Assembly (NCBI GenBank): GCA_035651595.1
Contig: DASRFJ010000246.1
Coordinates: 1-40,061 of the forward strand
Source of the DNA: JAFARZ01 sp035651595
GTDB taxonomy: Bacteria > Actinomycetota > Actinomycetes > Streptosporangiales > Streptosporangiaceae
DNA: 40,061 nucleotides
Direction: 5' to 3'
Shown one piece after another: positions 17,029-25,403 of the stretch (its first letter is position 1; the number at the start of each line of letters is the position of its first letter). The position numbers were made by a program, and so were the translations under genes. The notes under the pieces were generated by a model. The model saw only the letters and a list, made by a program, of their open reading frames with translations, searched no databases and was not told where the DNA came from.

Positions 17029-18318
17029 TTACCCTCGCAGGGCGTCGGCCAGCGCCATGGTGGCGCCGAGCGCCGGCAGCGGCCGGCACAGACTGCCGAT
17101 GCTGATCCCGCTGCGCAGCGCCAGCAGCGCACCGGCCGCGGCCAGGTAGTTGTCCACTTCGATCACTCCGGGCAAGGCCAGGCCGGCCGCGGTCACGTCG
17201 AGGATGGTGGTGTTGTCCGCCACCGCGATCACCGGGATGCCACGCTCGGCAGCGGACAGGACCGGTACCGAGCCAAGTGCCGTCGCGGGCGCGACGACCG
17301 CGATGACGTCGTCAACGCTGATGCTCGCGCTCACCGGGCACCGCGGGACCGCCGTGAGCTGCGGCGCCCGCCGCAGCCCCAGCAGCACGCAGGCCAGGCC
17401 GCTCGCCGAGACGAACTCGCCCGCGCTACGTGCGTCCACCACCCGGCCGGACAGATGAAATTGCTTGAAGTTGAGCATCGGTGCGTGCGCGGCGGGCACC
17501 TGGAAAACGCGGGTGAGCACATGCGAGACCACCGCCTCAGCACCGCCGACTGGATTAGGATGGGCACCAGCGAAATGATTAACGTAATCATCTTCCGGCA
17601 GATCCCGCACATTTGTCGTCACGGCTAGCGCGGTGGCTCCCGCGCTCAGCAGCCGCTTTCCAGCCGCTAGCAGCACGTCCGGATGGTCGATCTGGCCGAC
17701 ATAGGCACCGGATCCGTGGCGAGCGCACCGGGTGCCGATAGGTTCTGTGGTGATTTCGCAGCCGATTATGTCCGCGCCGTGGACGGCGCGCACCGCGTTA
17801 ATCACATTGAGCACCTCGGCGAGCGCCGCATCGGGTGCCTGCTCGATGATTACTCCTATTCGATTCGCGCGCGGCACTCGCAGGGCGATCTTCCCGCGGC
17901 CGAATAGGTCGAGCATATATCCTTCGGTGTAAACAACGCGCTGATCGCCGGCGATGAAATTGGAAGCGTTGACCGCGTTCGGATTCGTGACCAGCAGATC
18001 GACGGCGCTGGCGAGCAGCCCGGTCGCCGGGCCGGCATCGCCCGCGTACCCCCCTATTGCGCAGCCGATTCCGGTAGGGATCAGGCTGACCGCCACCGCC
18101 AGTCCGGACGGGGCAGACGTCGAGCCCGGCGCGTGGCCGCCGGGCAGGGAACCGGGGAGGCATTCGGTCGACTCGATCTGCACGGAGTCCGGCCCGACCG
18201 CGCTCACGAACCATCGCAGCGGTTCACCGGCAAAGGACGCGGCGACGGCGGCAAGCAGTCCACCCGGTCCGGCAATTGCCGACGACGGTATTTCATAAGT
18301 CCGGTTCACAATCGTCAC
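17029..18318 (-). CDS. DUF3326-family protein
   Basis: This protein of about 429 residues has the DUF3326 core: SLIPTGIGCAIGGYAGDAGP, LLVTNPNAVNASNF, YTEGYMLDLF, VINAVRAVHG, then DPIGG-like NPVGGAEAVVSH, and at the end ALGSVPVLSAAERGIPVIAV. The glycine-rich and VTNPNAVN blocks suggest a nucleotide- or sugar-phosphate-type binding fold, but no reaction is established to my knowledge. The GTG at 18318 follows GGAG at a good distance; an ATG at 18357 would add 13 residues. An N-terminal ~75-residue stretch before the core is extra. It is cotranscribed with the antiporter and divergent from the FAD protein, so it shares the cluster's AT-rich control region. Membership in the biosynthetic pathway is likely but not proven. 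Confidence 0.75.
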   Translation of the reverse strand: MTIVNRTYEIPSSAIAGPGGLLAAVAASFAGEPLRWFVSAVGPDSVQIESTECLPGSLPGGHAPGSTSAPSGLAVAVSLIPTGIGCAIGGYAGDAGPATGLLASAVDLLVTNPNAVNASNFIAGDQRVVYTEGYMLDLFGRGKIALRVPRANRIGVIIEQAPDAALAEVLNVINAVRAVHGADIIGCEITTEPIGTRCARHGSGAYVGQIDHPDVLLAAGKRLLSAGATALAVTTNVRDLPEDDYVNHFAGAHPNPVGGAEAVVSHVLTRVFQVPAAHAPMLNFKQFHLSGRVVDARSAGEFVSASGLACVLLGLRRAPQLTAVPRCPVSASISVDDVIAVVAPATALGSVPVLSAAERGIPVIAVADNTTILDVTAAGLALPGVIEVDNYLAAAGALLALRSGISIGSLCRPLPALGATMALADALRG

Positions 18319-18502
18319 AGGGTTCTCCAGATAACGTAGTGGATTACGGTTGCGCACGCCATGTCACGAACGTATACCGCGCGTGATCGAAAACCCCATA
18401 TGACGTCGGTACTAGATACTTCCTGTATATATGTTGCTCGTTAGCCTGTACATATCTCCGGCGCAACTTTTATCCGCATGGCGCCGCGGGTACGAGAACT
18501 GC
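18319..18502. promoter_or_regulatory. Divergent cluster promoter with CCTGTA direct repeats
   Basis: This 184-bp AT-rich gap drives the DUF3326 gene leftward and the FAD gene rightward. It contains CCTGTATATAT (18422-18432) and CCTGTACATAT (18445-18455), an 11-bp direct repeat with one difference, 23 bp from start to start. The first copy reads TTCCTGTA, the same core that is duplicated before the oxygenase operon. These are candidate operator sites. Several TATAT tracts could serve as -10 boxes, so the exact promoter cannot be chosen. Confidence 0.55.
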
Positions 18503-19927
18503 GTGAGCATAGATACCGACTATCTGATAGTCGGGGCGGGCGCGGCGGGGCTGGCGTTCACCGATGCGCTGATTGAGGCGTGCGACGCTGACGTGATTCT
18601 TGTGGACCGGCGGCACGGCCCCGGCGGCCACTGGAACGACGCGTACCCGTTCGTGCGACTGCACCAGCCGTCGGCGTACTACGGCGTCAACTCGCGGATG
18701 CTGGGCACTGACTCGATCGACGTCACCGGCCCGAACGCGGGCCTGTACGAACGGGCCACGGCGGCGGAGATCTGCGGCTACTACCAGCGGGTGCTCGAGG
18801 AACACCTGCTGGCATCGGGCCGGGTCCGCTTCATCGGCATGTCGGACTGCCAGGCCGACGGGCCGGACGCCATCCGGCTGACGTCGCGCCTGACCGGTGC
18901 GCACACCTCGATCCGGGCGCGGCGCCGCGTCGTCGACGCGCGGTACCTGGAGGCATCGGTGCCGGCGACCCACACACCGTCATTCGGCGCCGAGCCGGGT
19001 GTGCGCCTGATTCCGGTCAACGATCTGGTCAGGCAGGCGGAGCCGGCCAGCGGATATACGATCATCGGCGGCGGCAAGACGGCGATGGACGCCTGCCTGT
19101 GGCTGCTCGACGGCGGCGTGCCGCCAGCGGCGATCCGCTGGATCCGGCCGCGGGAGGCCTGGCTGATGGATCGCGCGTTCCAGCAACCGCTCGACCTGGT
19201 TGCCTCGCTCGTCGAGGGGGTGTCGCGCTACGTCGAGGCCGCGGCGCAGGCCGAGGACGTCGGTGACCTGTTCCGCAGGATTGAGGCATGCGGACAGCTT
19301 GTCCGGCTCGACCCGGAGGTCGAGCCGACCATGTTCAGGTACGCGAACGTCAGCCAGGCCGAGCTCGCGAGCCTGCGCCGGATCGAGGACGTCGTCCGCC
19401 TCGGCCGGGTGCGGCATGTCGCGCGGGACCGGATCGTGCTGGACCGGGGATCGGTCCCGGCCGACGGCGGCCAGGTGTACGTGGATTGCTCGGCCGCCGG
19501 CCTGCGGCTGACACCAGGACGCCCGGTATTCGAGTCCGGCCTGATCACCTTGCAGCAGATCCGCACCGGCCAGCCCGCGTTCAGTGCCGCGCTGATCGGG
19601 TACCTGGAAGCCTCGCGCGACGGCGATGCCGAGAAGAACCTGCTCTGCCCGCCGAACCCCTATCCGGACGCGGCCACGGACTGGATCTCCTGCACCCGCA
19701 CCTCACTGCGTGCCCAGGCCGGGTGGCTGGCTGATCCCGATCTGTCCGCATGGATGGAACGATCCCGGCTCAACGCGACCCGCGGCAGCGGCGCCCGGCT
19801 GGCTGACCCGTGGATGCAGTCGGCGCTGGCCCGCATGTTCACCAACATCGAGCCGGCCATCATCAACCTCAAGGCTCTCCAGGACGAGGTCTACAGGACA
19901 AGGCCACCGTCGATGCCGAACACCTGA
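18503..19927 (+). CDS. FAD/NAD(P)-binding monooxygenase-like flavoprotein
   Basis: This 474-residue protein has an N-terminal FAD Rossmann motif DYLIVGAGAAGLAFTDAL with an acidic residue after the second strand (VDRRHGPGGHW). A second dinucleotide motif, YTIIGGGKTAMDACLWLL, lies near residue 195. This is the two-dinucleotide architecture of flavin monooxygenases and related oxidoreductases. The substrate is unknown; in this cluster it could hydroxylate an amine or oxidise a chain. The GTG at 18503 sits just before the Rossmann strand; the frame extends to 18431 without homology-like sequence. It is the only plus-strand gene of the cluster. Its 3' end overlaps the convergent reductase gene by 37 bp, and its promoter carries the CCTGTA repeats. 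Confidence 0.78.
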   Translation: MSIDTDYLIVGAGAAGLAFTDALIEACDADVILVDRRHGPGGHWNDAYPFVRLHQPSAYYGVNSRMLGTDSIDVTGPNAGLYERATAAEICGYYQRVLEEHLLASGRVRFIGMSDCQADGPDAIRLTSRLTGAHTSIRARRRVVDARYLEASVPATHTPSFGAEPGVRLIPVNDLVRQAEPASGYTIIGGGKTAMDACLWLLDGGVPPAAIRWIRPREAWLMDRAFQQPLDLVASLVEGVSRYVEAAAQAEDVGDLFRRIEACGQLVRLDPEVEPTMFRYANVSQAELASLRRIEDVVRLGRVRHVARDRIVLDRGSVPADGGQVYVDCSAAGLRLTPGRPVFESGLITLQQIRTGQPAFSAALIGYLEASRDGDAEKNLLCPPNPYPDAATDWISCTRTSLRAQAGWLADPDLSAWMERSRLNATRGSGARLADPWMQSALARMFTNIEPAIINLKALQDEVYRTRPPSMPNT

Positions 19928-20631
19928 CCGGTGATGTAGGTCGCCCGGTCCGACGCCAGGAACTCGATCAGGTCGGCCACTTCGTCCGCGGTGCCCATCC
20001 GCCCGAGCGGGATCTTCAGCAGGGCCTGCTCCCGGATACGACCCGGCAGCGCCTGCGTCATGTCGGTGCTGATCCAGCCGGGCGCGACCGCGTTGATGCG
20101 GACCCCGTACCGGCCGGCCTCCTTCGCCGCGGCCATCGTGAATCCCGCGATCGCGGCCTTCGCGGCGCAGTAGTTGGTCTGGCCGGCGTTGCCATAGCGG
20201 CCCGCGGCCGAGGAGAGGGTGACCACGGCGCCACGGCGGCGTTTCAGCATGCCGAACATGGCTGCCCGGCAGGCATGAAACGTGCCGTCCACGTTGCTGC
20301 GCAGCACCGCGGTCCAGTCCTCGTCGGCCATCATGACCAGCGACTTGTCCCGGGTGATCCCCGCGGAGGTGACCGCGGCCTCGATCGGGCCCAGCTCGTC
20401 CTCGACCCGTCTGACGAAAGCGTTCACCGCCGCCGGATCGGTCACGTCCGCCCGGACGGCGACGACCCCGGCGCCGAACCCGGCGGCTTCCCGCTCGGTT
20501 TTCGCGGCGTCCGCCGAACTGTCGCGGTAGCAGAAACCCACGTCGTAGCCCGCCCGCGCGAACCGCAAGACCGCCGCACGTCCGATGCCGCGCGAGCCGC
20601 CGGTCACCAGAGCCACCTGACGCTGTGCCAT
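19891..20631 (-). CDS. FabG-like 3-oxoacyl-ACP reductase (SDR)
   Basis: This is a 246-residue classical short-chain dehydrogenase. It has the NADPH loop VTGGSRGIG (9-17), RADVTD (60-65), NVDGTF with the conserved Asn113, catalytic Ser140/141, Tyr154-x3-Lys158 (YCAAK), and the typical C-terminal YITGQVFGIDGGL. FabG proteins reduce beta-ketoacyl-ACP to beta-hydroxyacyl-ACP. It follows the two ketosynthases by 10 bp in the same operon, so it most likely reduces the chain they elongate on the cluster ACP. No dedicated dehydratase or enoyl reductase is visible in the window; those steps would have to be shared with primary metabolism or be absent. A GAGGA site precedes the ATG. Confidence 0.9.
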   Translation of the reverse strand: MAQRQVALVTGGSRGIGRAAVLRFARAGYDVGFCYRDSSADAAKTEREAAGFGAGVVAVRADVTDPAAVNAFVRRVEDELGPIEAAVTSAGITRDKSLVMMADEDWTAVLRSNVDGTFHACRAAMFGMLKRRRGAVVTLSSAAGRYGNAGQTNYCAAKAAIAGFTMAAAKEAGRYGVRINAVAPGWISTDMTQALPGRIREQALLKIPLGRMGTADEVADLIEFLASDRATYITGQVFGIDGGLVL

Positions 20632-20641
20632 GTCATCCTCG

Positions 20642-21721
20642 TCAGTAGATCCTCAGCAGGGCGCAGCCGACCCGCCCCTCACCGTCCGCGGTCGTCACGA
20701 CGCCGACCCGGCCCGAGCCTGCCCCCGCCGCCAGCAGCTCGACGATCTGGAATGCCGCCGACCCGGCCCCGGTATCGCCGATGACGTCGGCCGTCTTCGT
20801 CAGCACGGGCACGTCACCGACCTCGTCGGCGGCGCCCGCCCGCTCCGCGCAGCCACGCGAGCCGGGCGCCGACAGCGGGGCGACCGCGAACACCTCATCG
20901 CGCCGCACCGCCGCCCGCGCCAGGGCCCGGCGCAGGCAGCCGGCCAGCGCGCCGCGGAGCTGGCCGAGGCTGGACCATACGCCGAACTCCACGGCGAGCA
21001 CCGCCGCGGCCGGCGGCCGGTCCCCGCCGGCCGGCGGCCGGTCCCCGCCGGCCGGCGCGGCCGGTTCGAGCAGGAACATCACGCATCCCTCGCCGGGGGG
21101 CCGGCCGCCACTGCCATCGAGACGGGCCGATTCGACGGCGGCCCGGTCGGCCGAGAGTTCCTCCACCGCACCCCAGATGGCGGCCTTCGCGTGGCCATTG
21201 CGCTGGAGCCGCCGCGCGTAGTTCAAGGTCAGCAGCGCGGTGGCGTGGCTGCCGCAGATCGTCGCGTTGGGACCCCTGACGCCGTACCAGATCGCGCACT
21301 GGCCGGCCGCGAAGTTCATCAGCGTCCTCGGCACGTGGGACGGATCGACGTCGTAGGGCTTGTCCCTGGTCCAGGTGTCCCGGAGAAAATCCATCACGCT
21401 CTTGATCCCGTCGCTGGCGCCGAGAACCATGCCAATCTCCTCTGGCGCATAGCCGCCGAGCGGGGCCTCGGCGGGGCCGGCTCGGGCCAGCAGCCGGCGG
21501 GTCGTCGCGACGGCCAGGCCTGCCGCGCGGTCCATGGACCGCGTGCCGGACCGGCCGAGGATCTCGCGGACGTCGAAGTCCGGCACGGCCGTCCGCGGCC
21601 GCGCGGACGGGTCGGCGGCCCGCAGGCCAGCGAGGTGCGACCGGGCGCCATGCCCCAGCGGGGAGTAGGTCTCCCACGCCGTGATCACGGGCCCGGTGAC
21701 GACGGGCCCGGGCGTCGTCAT
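20642..21721 (-). CDS. Catalytically dead ketosynthase (KSbeta/chain-length-factor-like)
   Basis: This 359-residue protein has a thiolase/ketosynthase fold but lacks the catalytic triad. The segment aligned with TACAAG reads ICGSHA, placing His159 where the active cysteine belongs. The GH-x-x-GAA block reads IGDTGAG, so the second histidine is Asp. The HGTGT block is absent. It is shorter than the true ketosynthase beside it. It overlaps that gene by four bases (ATGA), as KSalpha/KSbeta pairs do, so it is probably the partner subunit shaping chain length. It is not a KSQ-type decarboxylase, because no glutamine replaces the cysteine. A linker around residue 225 contains a duplicated AGGDRPP unit from a 21-bp DNA repeat. 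Confidence 0.78.
   Translation of the reverse strand: MTTPGPVVTGPVITAWETYSPLGHGARSHLAGLRAADPSARPRTAVPDFDVREILGRSGTRSMDRAAGLAVATTRRLLARAGPAEAPLGGYAPEEIGMVLGASDGIKSVMDFLRDTWTRDKPYDVDPSHVPRTLMNFAAGQCAIWYGVRGPNATICGSHATALLTLNYARRLQRNGHAKAAIWGAVEELSADRAAVESARLDGSGGRPPGEGCVMFLLEPAAPAGGDRPPAGGDRPPAAAVLAVEFGVWSSLGQLRGALAGCLRRALARAAVRRDEVFAVAPLSAPGSRGCAERAGAADEVGDVPVLTKTADVIGDTGAGSAAFQIVELLAAGAGSGRVGVVTTADGEGRVGCALLRIY
21007..21057. repeat. 21-bp tandem repeat inside the KSbeta-like gene
   Basis: A 21-bp GC-rich unit (starting CGGCCGGCGG in one phase) is repeated about 2.4 times without mismatch. It encodes AGGDRPP twice in a surface linker of the KSbeta-like protein. Being a multiple of three, it changes linker length without breaking the frame and looks like a recent slippage duplication. 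Confidence 0.8.
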
Positions 21722-22968
21722 GCGCGGCCTGCCGCGAACCGGCCGAGGATCAGCACCGCGTTGTTGCCGGCGAACGCCAGCGAGTTGTTCTGCACCACCC
21801 GAAGCTCGGCCGGCCGCGCGAGGTTGGGCACGCAGTCGATGCCGATCTCCGGGTCGGTTTCGGCGTGGTTGATCGTAGGCGGGATGAACCCGTTCTCCAG
21901 GGCGAGCGCGCAGCCTGCCGCGGCGAGCGCACTCGCCGCGCCCATGGCATGCCCCAGCATCGACTTGAGCGAGCTGACCGGCGGGAGGTTCCCGGCGAAG
22001 ACCTGGCAGATCGCGGCCGCCTCGGTCACGTCGTTGGCCTTGGTGCCGGTGCCGTGCGCCGAGATGTAGTCGACTTGCCACGGCGCTGTTCCGGCGTTGC
22101 GGTGCGCCTGGCTGATGCACCGGGCGATGCCGTCTGAGTCCGGCGCCACCGGGTGGTGCGCGTCGCAGGCCAGCCCGTAGCCGAGGACCTCCGCGTAGAT
22201 GTGCGCGCCGCGGGCGAGGGCCGAGTCCAGGTCCTCGAGTACGAGCATCGCGCCGCCTTCTCCGGTGAGGATGCCCTTGCGGTTGCGGTCGAACGGCTGG
22301 CAGATCAGCGGAGCGATGGTGCCCAGCCGGTAAAAGGTCACGAACGTCATCCGCAGCAGCGCGTCCGCTCCCCCGCACAGCGCCACGTCGGCCTCGCCGC
22401 CGGCCACCGCGTCGAACCCGTACCCGATGGCGTAGTTGCCGGCCGCGCAGGCCGTCGGGATCGTCACCGCCTCGGCCTGGGTCAGCTCGAGTTCGCGCGC
22501 GACGTCGATTGACAGCCGGCTGGAAGCGGACCTGGCCGCCGCCGGCTTGTCGACCGCGTCGGTGCCGGACGCCACTTGCCGCGCGACGATCCGGTCCAGC
22601 TCACCCGACTCGCCGTAGGTCGTGCCGACCGCGACCAGCGCCCGCTGGTCACGGAGCCGGTCAGCTGCCAGCCGAGCGTCCCGCAAGGCCAGGATCGTGC
22701 TGGCGATCGACAACTGGGTGGCCCGGCCCAGGTCTGCGGGGTCGAGCCGCGAGATCCACCGCTCAGGAACGAAGTCGGGGATACCGCAGGCGTTGGTGTG
22801 GGCGAATCCGTCCGTGTCGAATGCCGTGATCGGCCGCGCCCCGGACCGGCCCTCGCGCAGGCCCTCGGTGAACTCGGCGACGCCGGTGCCGATGCTGCTG
22901 ATGACGCCGATACCGGTGACGACGACGCGTCTGCGCGCCGGTGCGGTTAGCGCCGGGTCATGGCCCAT
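21718..22968 (-). CDS. Beta-ketoacyl-ACP synthase (KSalpha, FabF-like)
   Basis: This 416-residue condensing enzyme has a complete active site: Cys174 in IPTACAAGN, His305 in SAHGTGTKAND, Lys335 and His340 in SLKSMLGHAMGAAS. FabF/type II PKS ketosynthases perform decarboxylative Claisen condensation between an acyl-enzyme and malonyl-ACP. Here it overlaps the ACP gene upstream by 11 bp and the dead KS partner downstream by 4 bp, so ACP-KS-KSbeta-KR form a tightly coupled type II unit. The likely role is chain extension of the fatty acyl group that the oxygenase cassette decorates. The discrete acyltransferase in the other operon, or the primary-metabolism malonyltransferase, would supply malonyl-ACP. 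Confidence 0.9.
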   Translation of the reverse strand: MGHDPALTAPARRRVVVTGIGVISSIGTGVAEFTEGLREGRSGARPITAFDTDGFAHTNACGIPDFVPERWISRLDPADLGRATQLSIASTILALRDARLAADRLRDQRALVAVGTTYGESGELDRIVARQVASGTDAVDKPAAARSASSRLSIDVARELELTQAEAVTIPTACAAGNYAIGYGFDAVAGGEADVALCGGADALLRMTFVTFYRLGTIAPLICQPFDRNRKGILTGEGGAMLVLEDLDSALARGAHIYAEVLGYGLACDAHHPVAPDSDGIARCISQAHRNAGTAPWQVDYISAHGTGTKANDVTEAAAICQVFAGNLPPVSSLKSMLGHAMGAASALAAAGCALALENGFIPPTINHAETDPEIGIDCVPNLARPAELRVVQNNSLAFAGNNAVLILGRFAAGRA

Positions 22969-23233
22969 CCGGGCTGGCGGCCTTCATGATCGCCATGACC
23001 ACCTCGGATGTGCTCTGCACGTCCTGCATGTCCGCCAGCGCGTTCTGCTCGATGGTGATCCCGAACCGGCGCTCCAGCGCGGAGAGCAGCTCGATCCCCT
23101 GCATGGAGTCCGCATCGAGCTCGTCCCAGAAATGGGTCGTCCAGCCGATCCGGTCGACATCGACCTCCATGATGTCCGCGGCGATCTCCCGGATCTGCTC
23201 GCGTAGGTCCGTGTCCGTCTTTTCGGCACTCAT
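22958..23233 (-). CDS. Acyl carrier protein (isonitrile cassette, Rv0100/ScoB-like)
   Basis: This 91-residue carrier protein has the four-helix ACP pattern, with the phosphopantetheine serine Ser43 in LDADSMQGIELL (DSM in place of the usual DSL). It carries the acyl intermediate between the ligase, the thioesterase and, here, the ketosynthases. Its position directly after the ligase gene matches the order of Rv0099-Rv0100. The ATG follows a GGGGAATGAG purine run. Since it is the only free-standing ACP seen, it presumably serves both chain building and isonitrile formation. Confidence 0.92.
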   Translation of the reverse strand: MSAEKTDTDLREQIREIAADIMEVDVDRIGWTTHFWDELDADSMQGIELLSALERRFGITIEQNALADMQDVQSTSEVVMAIMKAASPDGP

Positions 23234-23256
23234 CTCATTCCCCAGCCCTTCCAGAT

Positions 23257-24837
23257 TCAGTTGACCTTGCGCGTCGTGTCCTGCCAGAAGGCATCCCGGA
23301 GTGCCCGCCGCAGGATTTTGCCGCTGGCGTTACGCGGAAGCTTGTCGATGTAGGCGTAACTGGCCGGGATCTTGAAATCGGCGATGCGGCCGCGCAGGAA
23401 CTGCACGAGGTCGCGCACGCTGGCGGTGGCACCGGGTGCCAGCACGACGAACGCGTGCAGGGCTTCGCCCCATCGCTGGTCGGGAATGCCGATCACCGCC
23501 GCTTCGATGACCGCTTCGTGCTTGGCAAGGACGTTCTCGATCTCGGCCGGATAGACGTTCTCGCCGGACACGATGACCGCGTCCTTGATCCGGTCGCAGA
23601 TGAACAGGAAGCCGTCCGCATCCAGGTATCCCGCGTCGCCGCTGCGCAGCCACCCGCCGACGAGGGTCTGCGCGGTCGCCTCGGGCAGCCCCCAGTACTC
23701 CACCATGTGGGCCGGCGTGCGGATCCACACCTCGCCGATCTCCCCGGCGGCCAGGACGTCCCCGTCGTCGTTGCGTATCTGGAGGGCGAATCCGGGATAC
23801 GGGCGCCCGGCGGCCGCCATCCGCTGGCCGCCGAGGACATGCTCGGCCGGCGGCAGGCAGACCGCGGTATTGCCGGACTCGGTGAGCCCGTAGATCTGCG
23901 CGAACTCGCAGCCGATCCGGTCCAGGCACTGCTCGAGCAGGGCCTCCCCGATCGGCGAACCGCCGTACACCACCTTGCGCAGGCTCCCGAAATCCGTCTC
24001 GATGGCCGGACGCTCGGCCAGCATCAGCCGCAGCATCGCCGGGACCATGCAGGTGACGGTGACCTGATGGTCCCGGATGGCCGCGATCGCGCCGGCTCTG
24101 GTGAACATCCGCAGCGCGACGTTGGTGATGCCCGCGTTGAACCCCTGGAGTGCCCACCACAGCCCGCCGATGTGAAATCCGGGGACGCCGATCAAGCTGA
24201 CATCCCCGTCGCGCCAGTCGATCCAGTCCAGGCCCGCGCCGGCGAGGGCGTCCCGTACCGCGAAGAAGGTCCGGTGGGCCAGCACGACTCCTTTCGGCAG
24301 GCCGGTCGTGCCGCTGGTGTACATCTGGACGAGCACGTCTTCCGGTCCGGCGACCCGGCCGAGGTCCGCCTGCGACGCGCCGGCGGCCCACTGCGCGAGT
24401 CCGCCTCCGCCGCCGGCCGCGGCGGTCACCCGGATCACCGCGGGCGCGGCGGCGAGGCCCGCCATGGCGTGCTCGACCACCGGCGCGTAGTCGGGCTCCG
24501 CGACGACGAACCGGGCGCCGGAGTCCCGCAGGACATGCTCGACCTCGGGCACCGCGAGCCGCCAGTTGACCGGGACCAGCACCGCTCCCGACTTGGCGCA
24601 GGCGTAGAGCAGGATGTAGAAGTACTCGGACTCCTGGCCGAGGTAGACGACCCGGGTTCCCGGTGCCGCGCCGGACGCGATCAGCGCTCTGGCCACCTGG
24701 TTGCTGCGCCGGTGCAGGCCGGCGTAGCTGACCCGGCGGTCCTCGCAGCGCAGCGCGTCCTGGTACGGCCGCTGGGCCGCGTGGCAGGCGATCGCGGCGT
24801 CGATGGTCCTCAGCTGAGGAAAGTATCTCCCGGTCAT
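23257..24837 (-). CDS. Fatty acyl-AMP/ACP ligase (FadD10/ScoC-like)
   Basis: This 526-residue ANL-superfamily adenylating enzyme has the P-loop YTSGTTGLPKGVVLAH, a YGLTES core motif, the SGDAGYLDADGFL hinge region, VIVSGENVYPAEIENVL, and the C-terminal PRNASGKILRR with its catalytic lysine. In isonitrile lipopeptide clusters this enzyme activates a fatty acid, and later the isonitrile acid, as the AMP ester and loads it on the dedicated ACP. It shares an ATGA overlap with the thioesterase gene upstream and is 23 bp from the ACP gene. The order thioesterase-ligase-ACP is that of Rv0098-Rv0100. Chain-length preference cannot be read from the sequence. Confidence 0.9.
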   Translation of the reverse strand: MTGRYFPQLRTIDAAIACHAAQRPYQDALRCEDRRVSYAGLHRRSNQVARALIASGAAPGTRVVYLGQESEYFYILLYACAKSGAVLVPVNWRLAVPEVEHVLRDSGARFVVAEPDYAPVVEHAMAGLAAAPAVIRVTAAAGGGGGLAQWAAGASQADLGRVAGPEDVLVQMYTSGTTGLPKGVVLAHRTFFAVRDALAGAGLDWIDWRDGDVSLIGVPGFHIGGLWWALQGFNAGITNVALRMFTRAGAIAAIRDHQVTVTCMVPAMLRLMLAERPAIETDFGSLRKVVYGGSPIGEALLEQCLDRIGCEFAQIYGLTESGNTAVCLPPAEHVLGGQRMAAAGRPYPGFALQIRNDDGDVLAAGEIGEVWIRTPAHMVEYWGLPEATAQTLVGGWLRSGDAGYLDADGFLFICDRIKDAVIVSGENVYPAEIENVLAKHEAVIEAAVIGIPDQRWGEALHAFVVLAPGATASVRDLVQFLRGRIADFKIPASYAYIDKLPRNASGKILRRALRDAFWQDTTRKVN

Positions 24838-25403
24838 GCCGGATTCGTGATGGCGAGCGTCACCTTGCCGGTGGCGAGCCCGCCGGGGTCATCCCAGAAC
24901 CGGCACGAGGTGTACAGCACGATCAGCGGCCGCTGGCAGTCGGTTTCCGCCACCCGGACGACATCGGTGACCGACACGCTGCCGGAGAACCTCTTGCCGC
25001 GCATCTTCCGCTTGAAGCTGCTGCGGAAGTCCACGATCAGGATGTCGGGCAGCTGCAACCGCCAGAAGTCATCGAGCGTCCAGCTCCGCAGCACCGGGAG
25101 CAGGCCCTCCTTGACCGACTTCGCGATCAGGTAGTAGGCGAGCTGGTTGTAGCAGATATTGAACTCAACGGCGTTGAAATGCCCGGTGTCGTTGATGTAG
25201 CACGACTCCCCGATCTCGAAGTCGCCAGAAACGGCCGGCCCGTTGTCCTGCGCCACCGCCACGACGGCCGTCTTCAGGTACTGGCAGTGCCCCCAGTAGG
25301 GACGCAGCACCGCGGCCAGCAGCTCGTGGTCGGTCGCGTGGGTCGCGGCGACGACCCCGTCCTGGTCAGCCGTCAACGGAGGCATCGAAGGGGTACTCGT
25401 CAT
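24834..25403 (-). CDS. FcoT-like thioesterase/glycine-adding enzyme (Rv0098/ScoD-like)
   Basis: This 189-residue hot-dog-fold protein resembles Rv0098 (FcoT). It shares a LRPYWGHCQYL-type N-terminal segment (CKGCRYL in Rv0098), IGESCYINDTGHFNAVEFNICYNQLAYYLIA with the long central helix, the WTLDDFWRLQLPDILI block and a C-terminal CRFWDDPGG segment. In isonitrile lipopeptide pathways the ScoD/MmaD enzyme adds glycine to an alpha,beta-unsaturated acyl-ACP and releases the resulting N-carboxymethyl beta-amino acid. The ATG at 25403 overlaps the oxygenase gene by 38 bp; ATG 25385 would shorten the overlap to 20 bp. It ends in a 4-bp overlap with the ligase. The family call rests on remembered alignment with Rv0098 and is strong in this context. 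Confidence 0.9.
   Translation of the reverse strand: MTSTPSMPPLTADQDGVVAATHATDHELLAAVLRPYWGHCQYLKTAVVAVAQDNGPAVSGDFEIGESCYINDTGHFNAVEFNICYNQLAYYLIAKSVKEGLLPVLRSWTLDDFWRLQLPDILIVDFRSSFKRKMRGKRFSGSVSVTDVVRVAETDCQRPLIVLYTSCRFWDDPGGLATGKVTLAITNPA

Noticed and set aside
20642..21721. KSQ-type malonyl decarboxylase
   Set aside because: The nucleophile position is His, not Gln, and the histidines needed for decarboxylation are also missing.
23455..25134. A 559-codon plus-strand open frame
   Set aside because: It lies antisense to the acyl-AMP ligase and thioesterase; its length is explained by high GC in the opposite reading frame.
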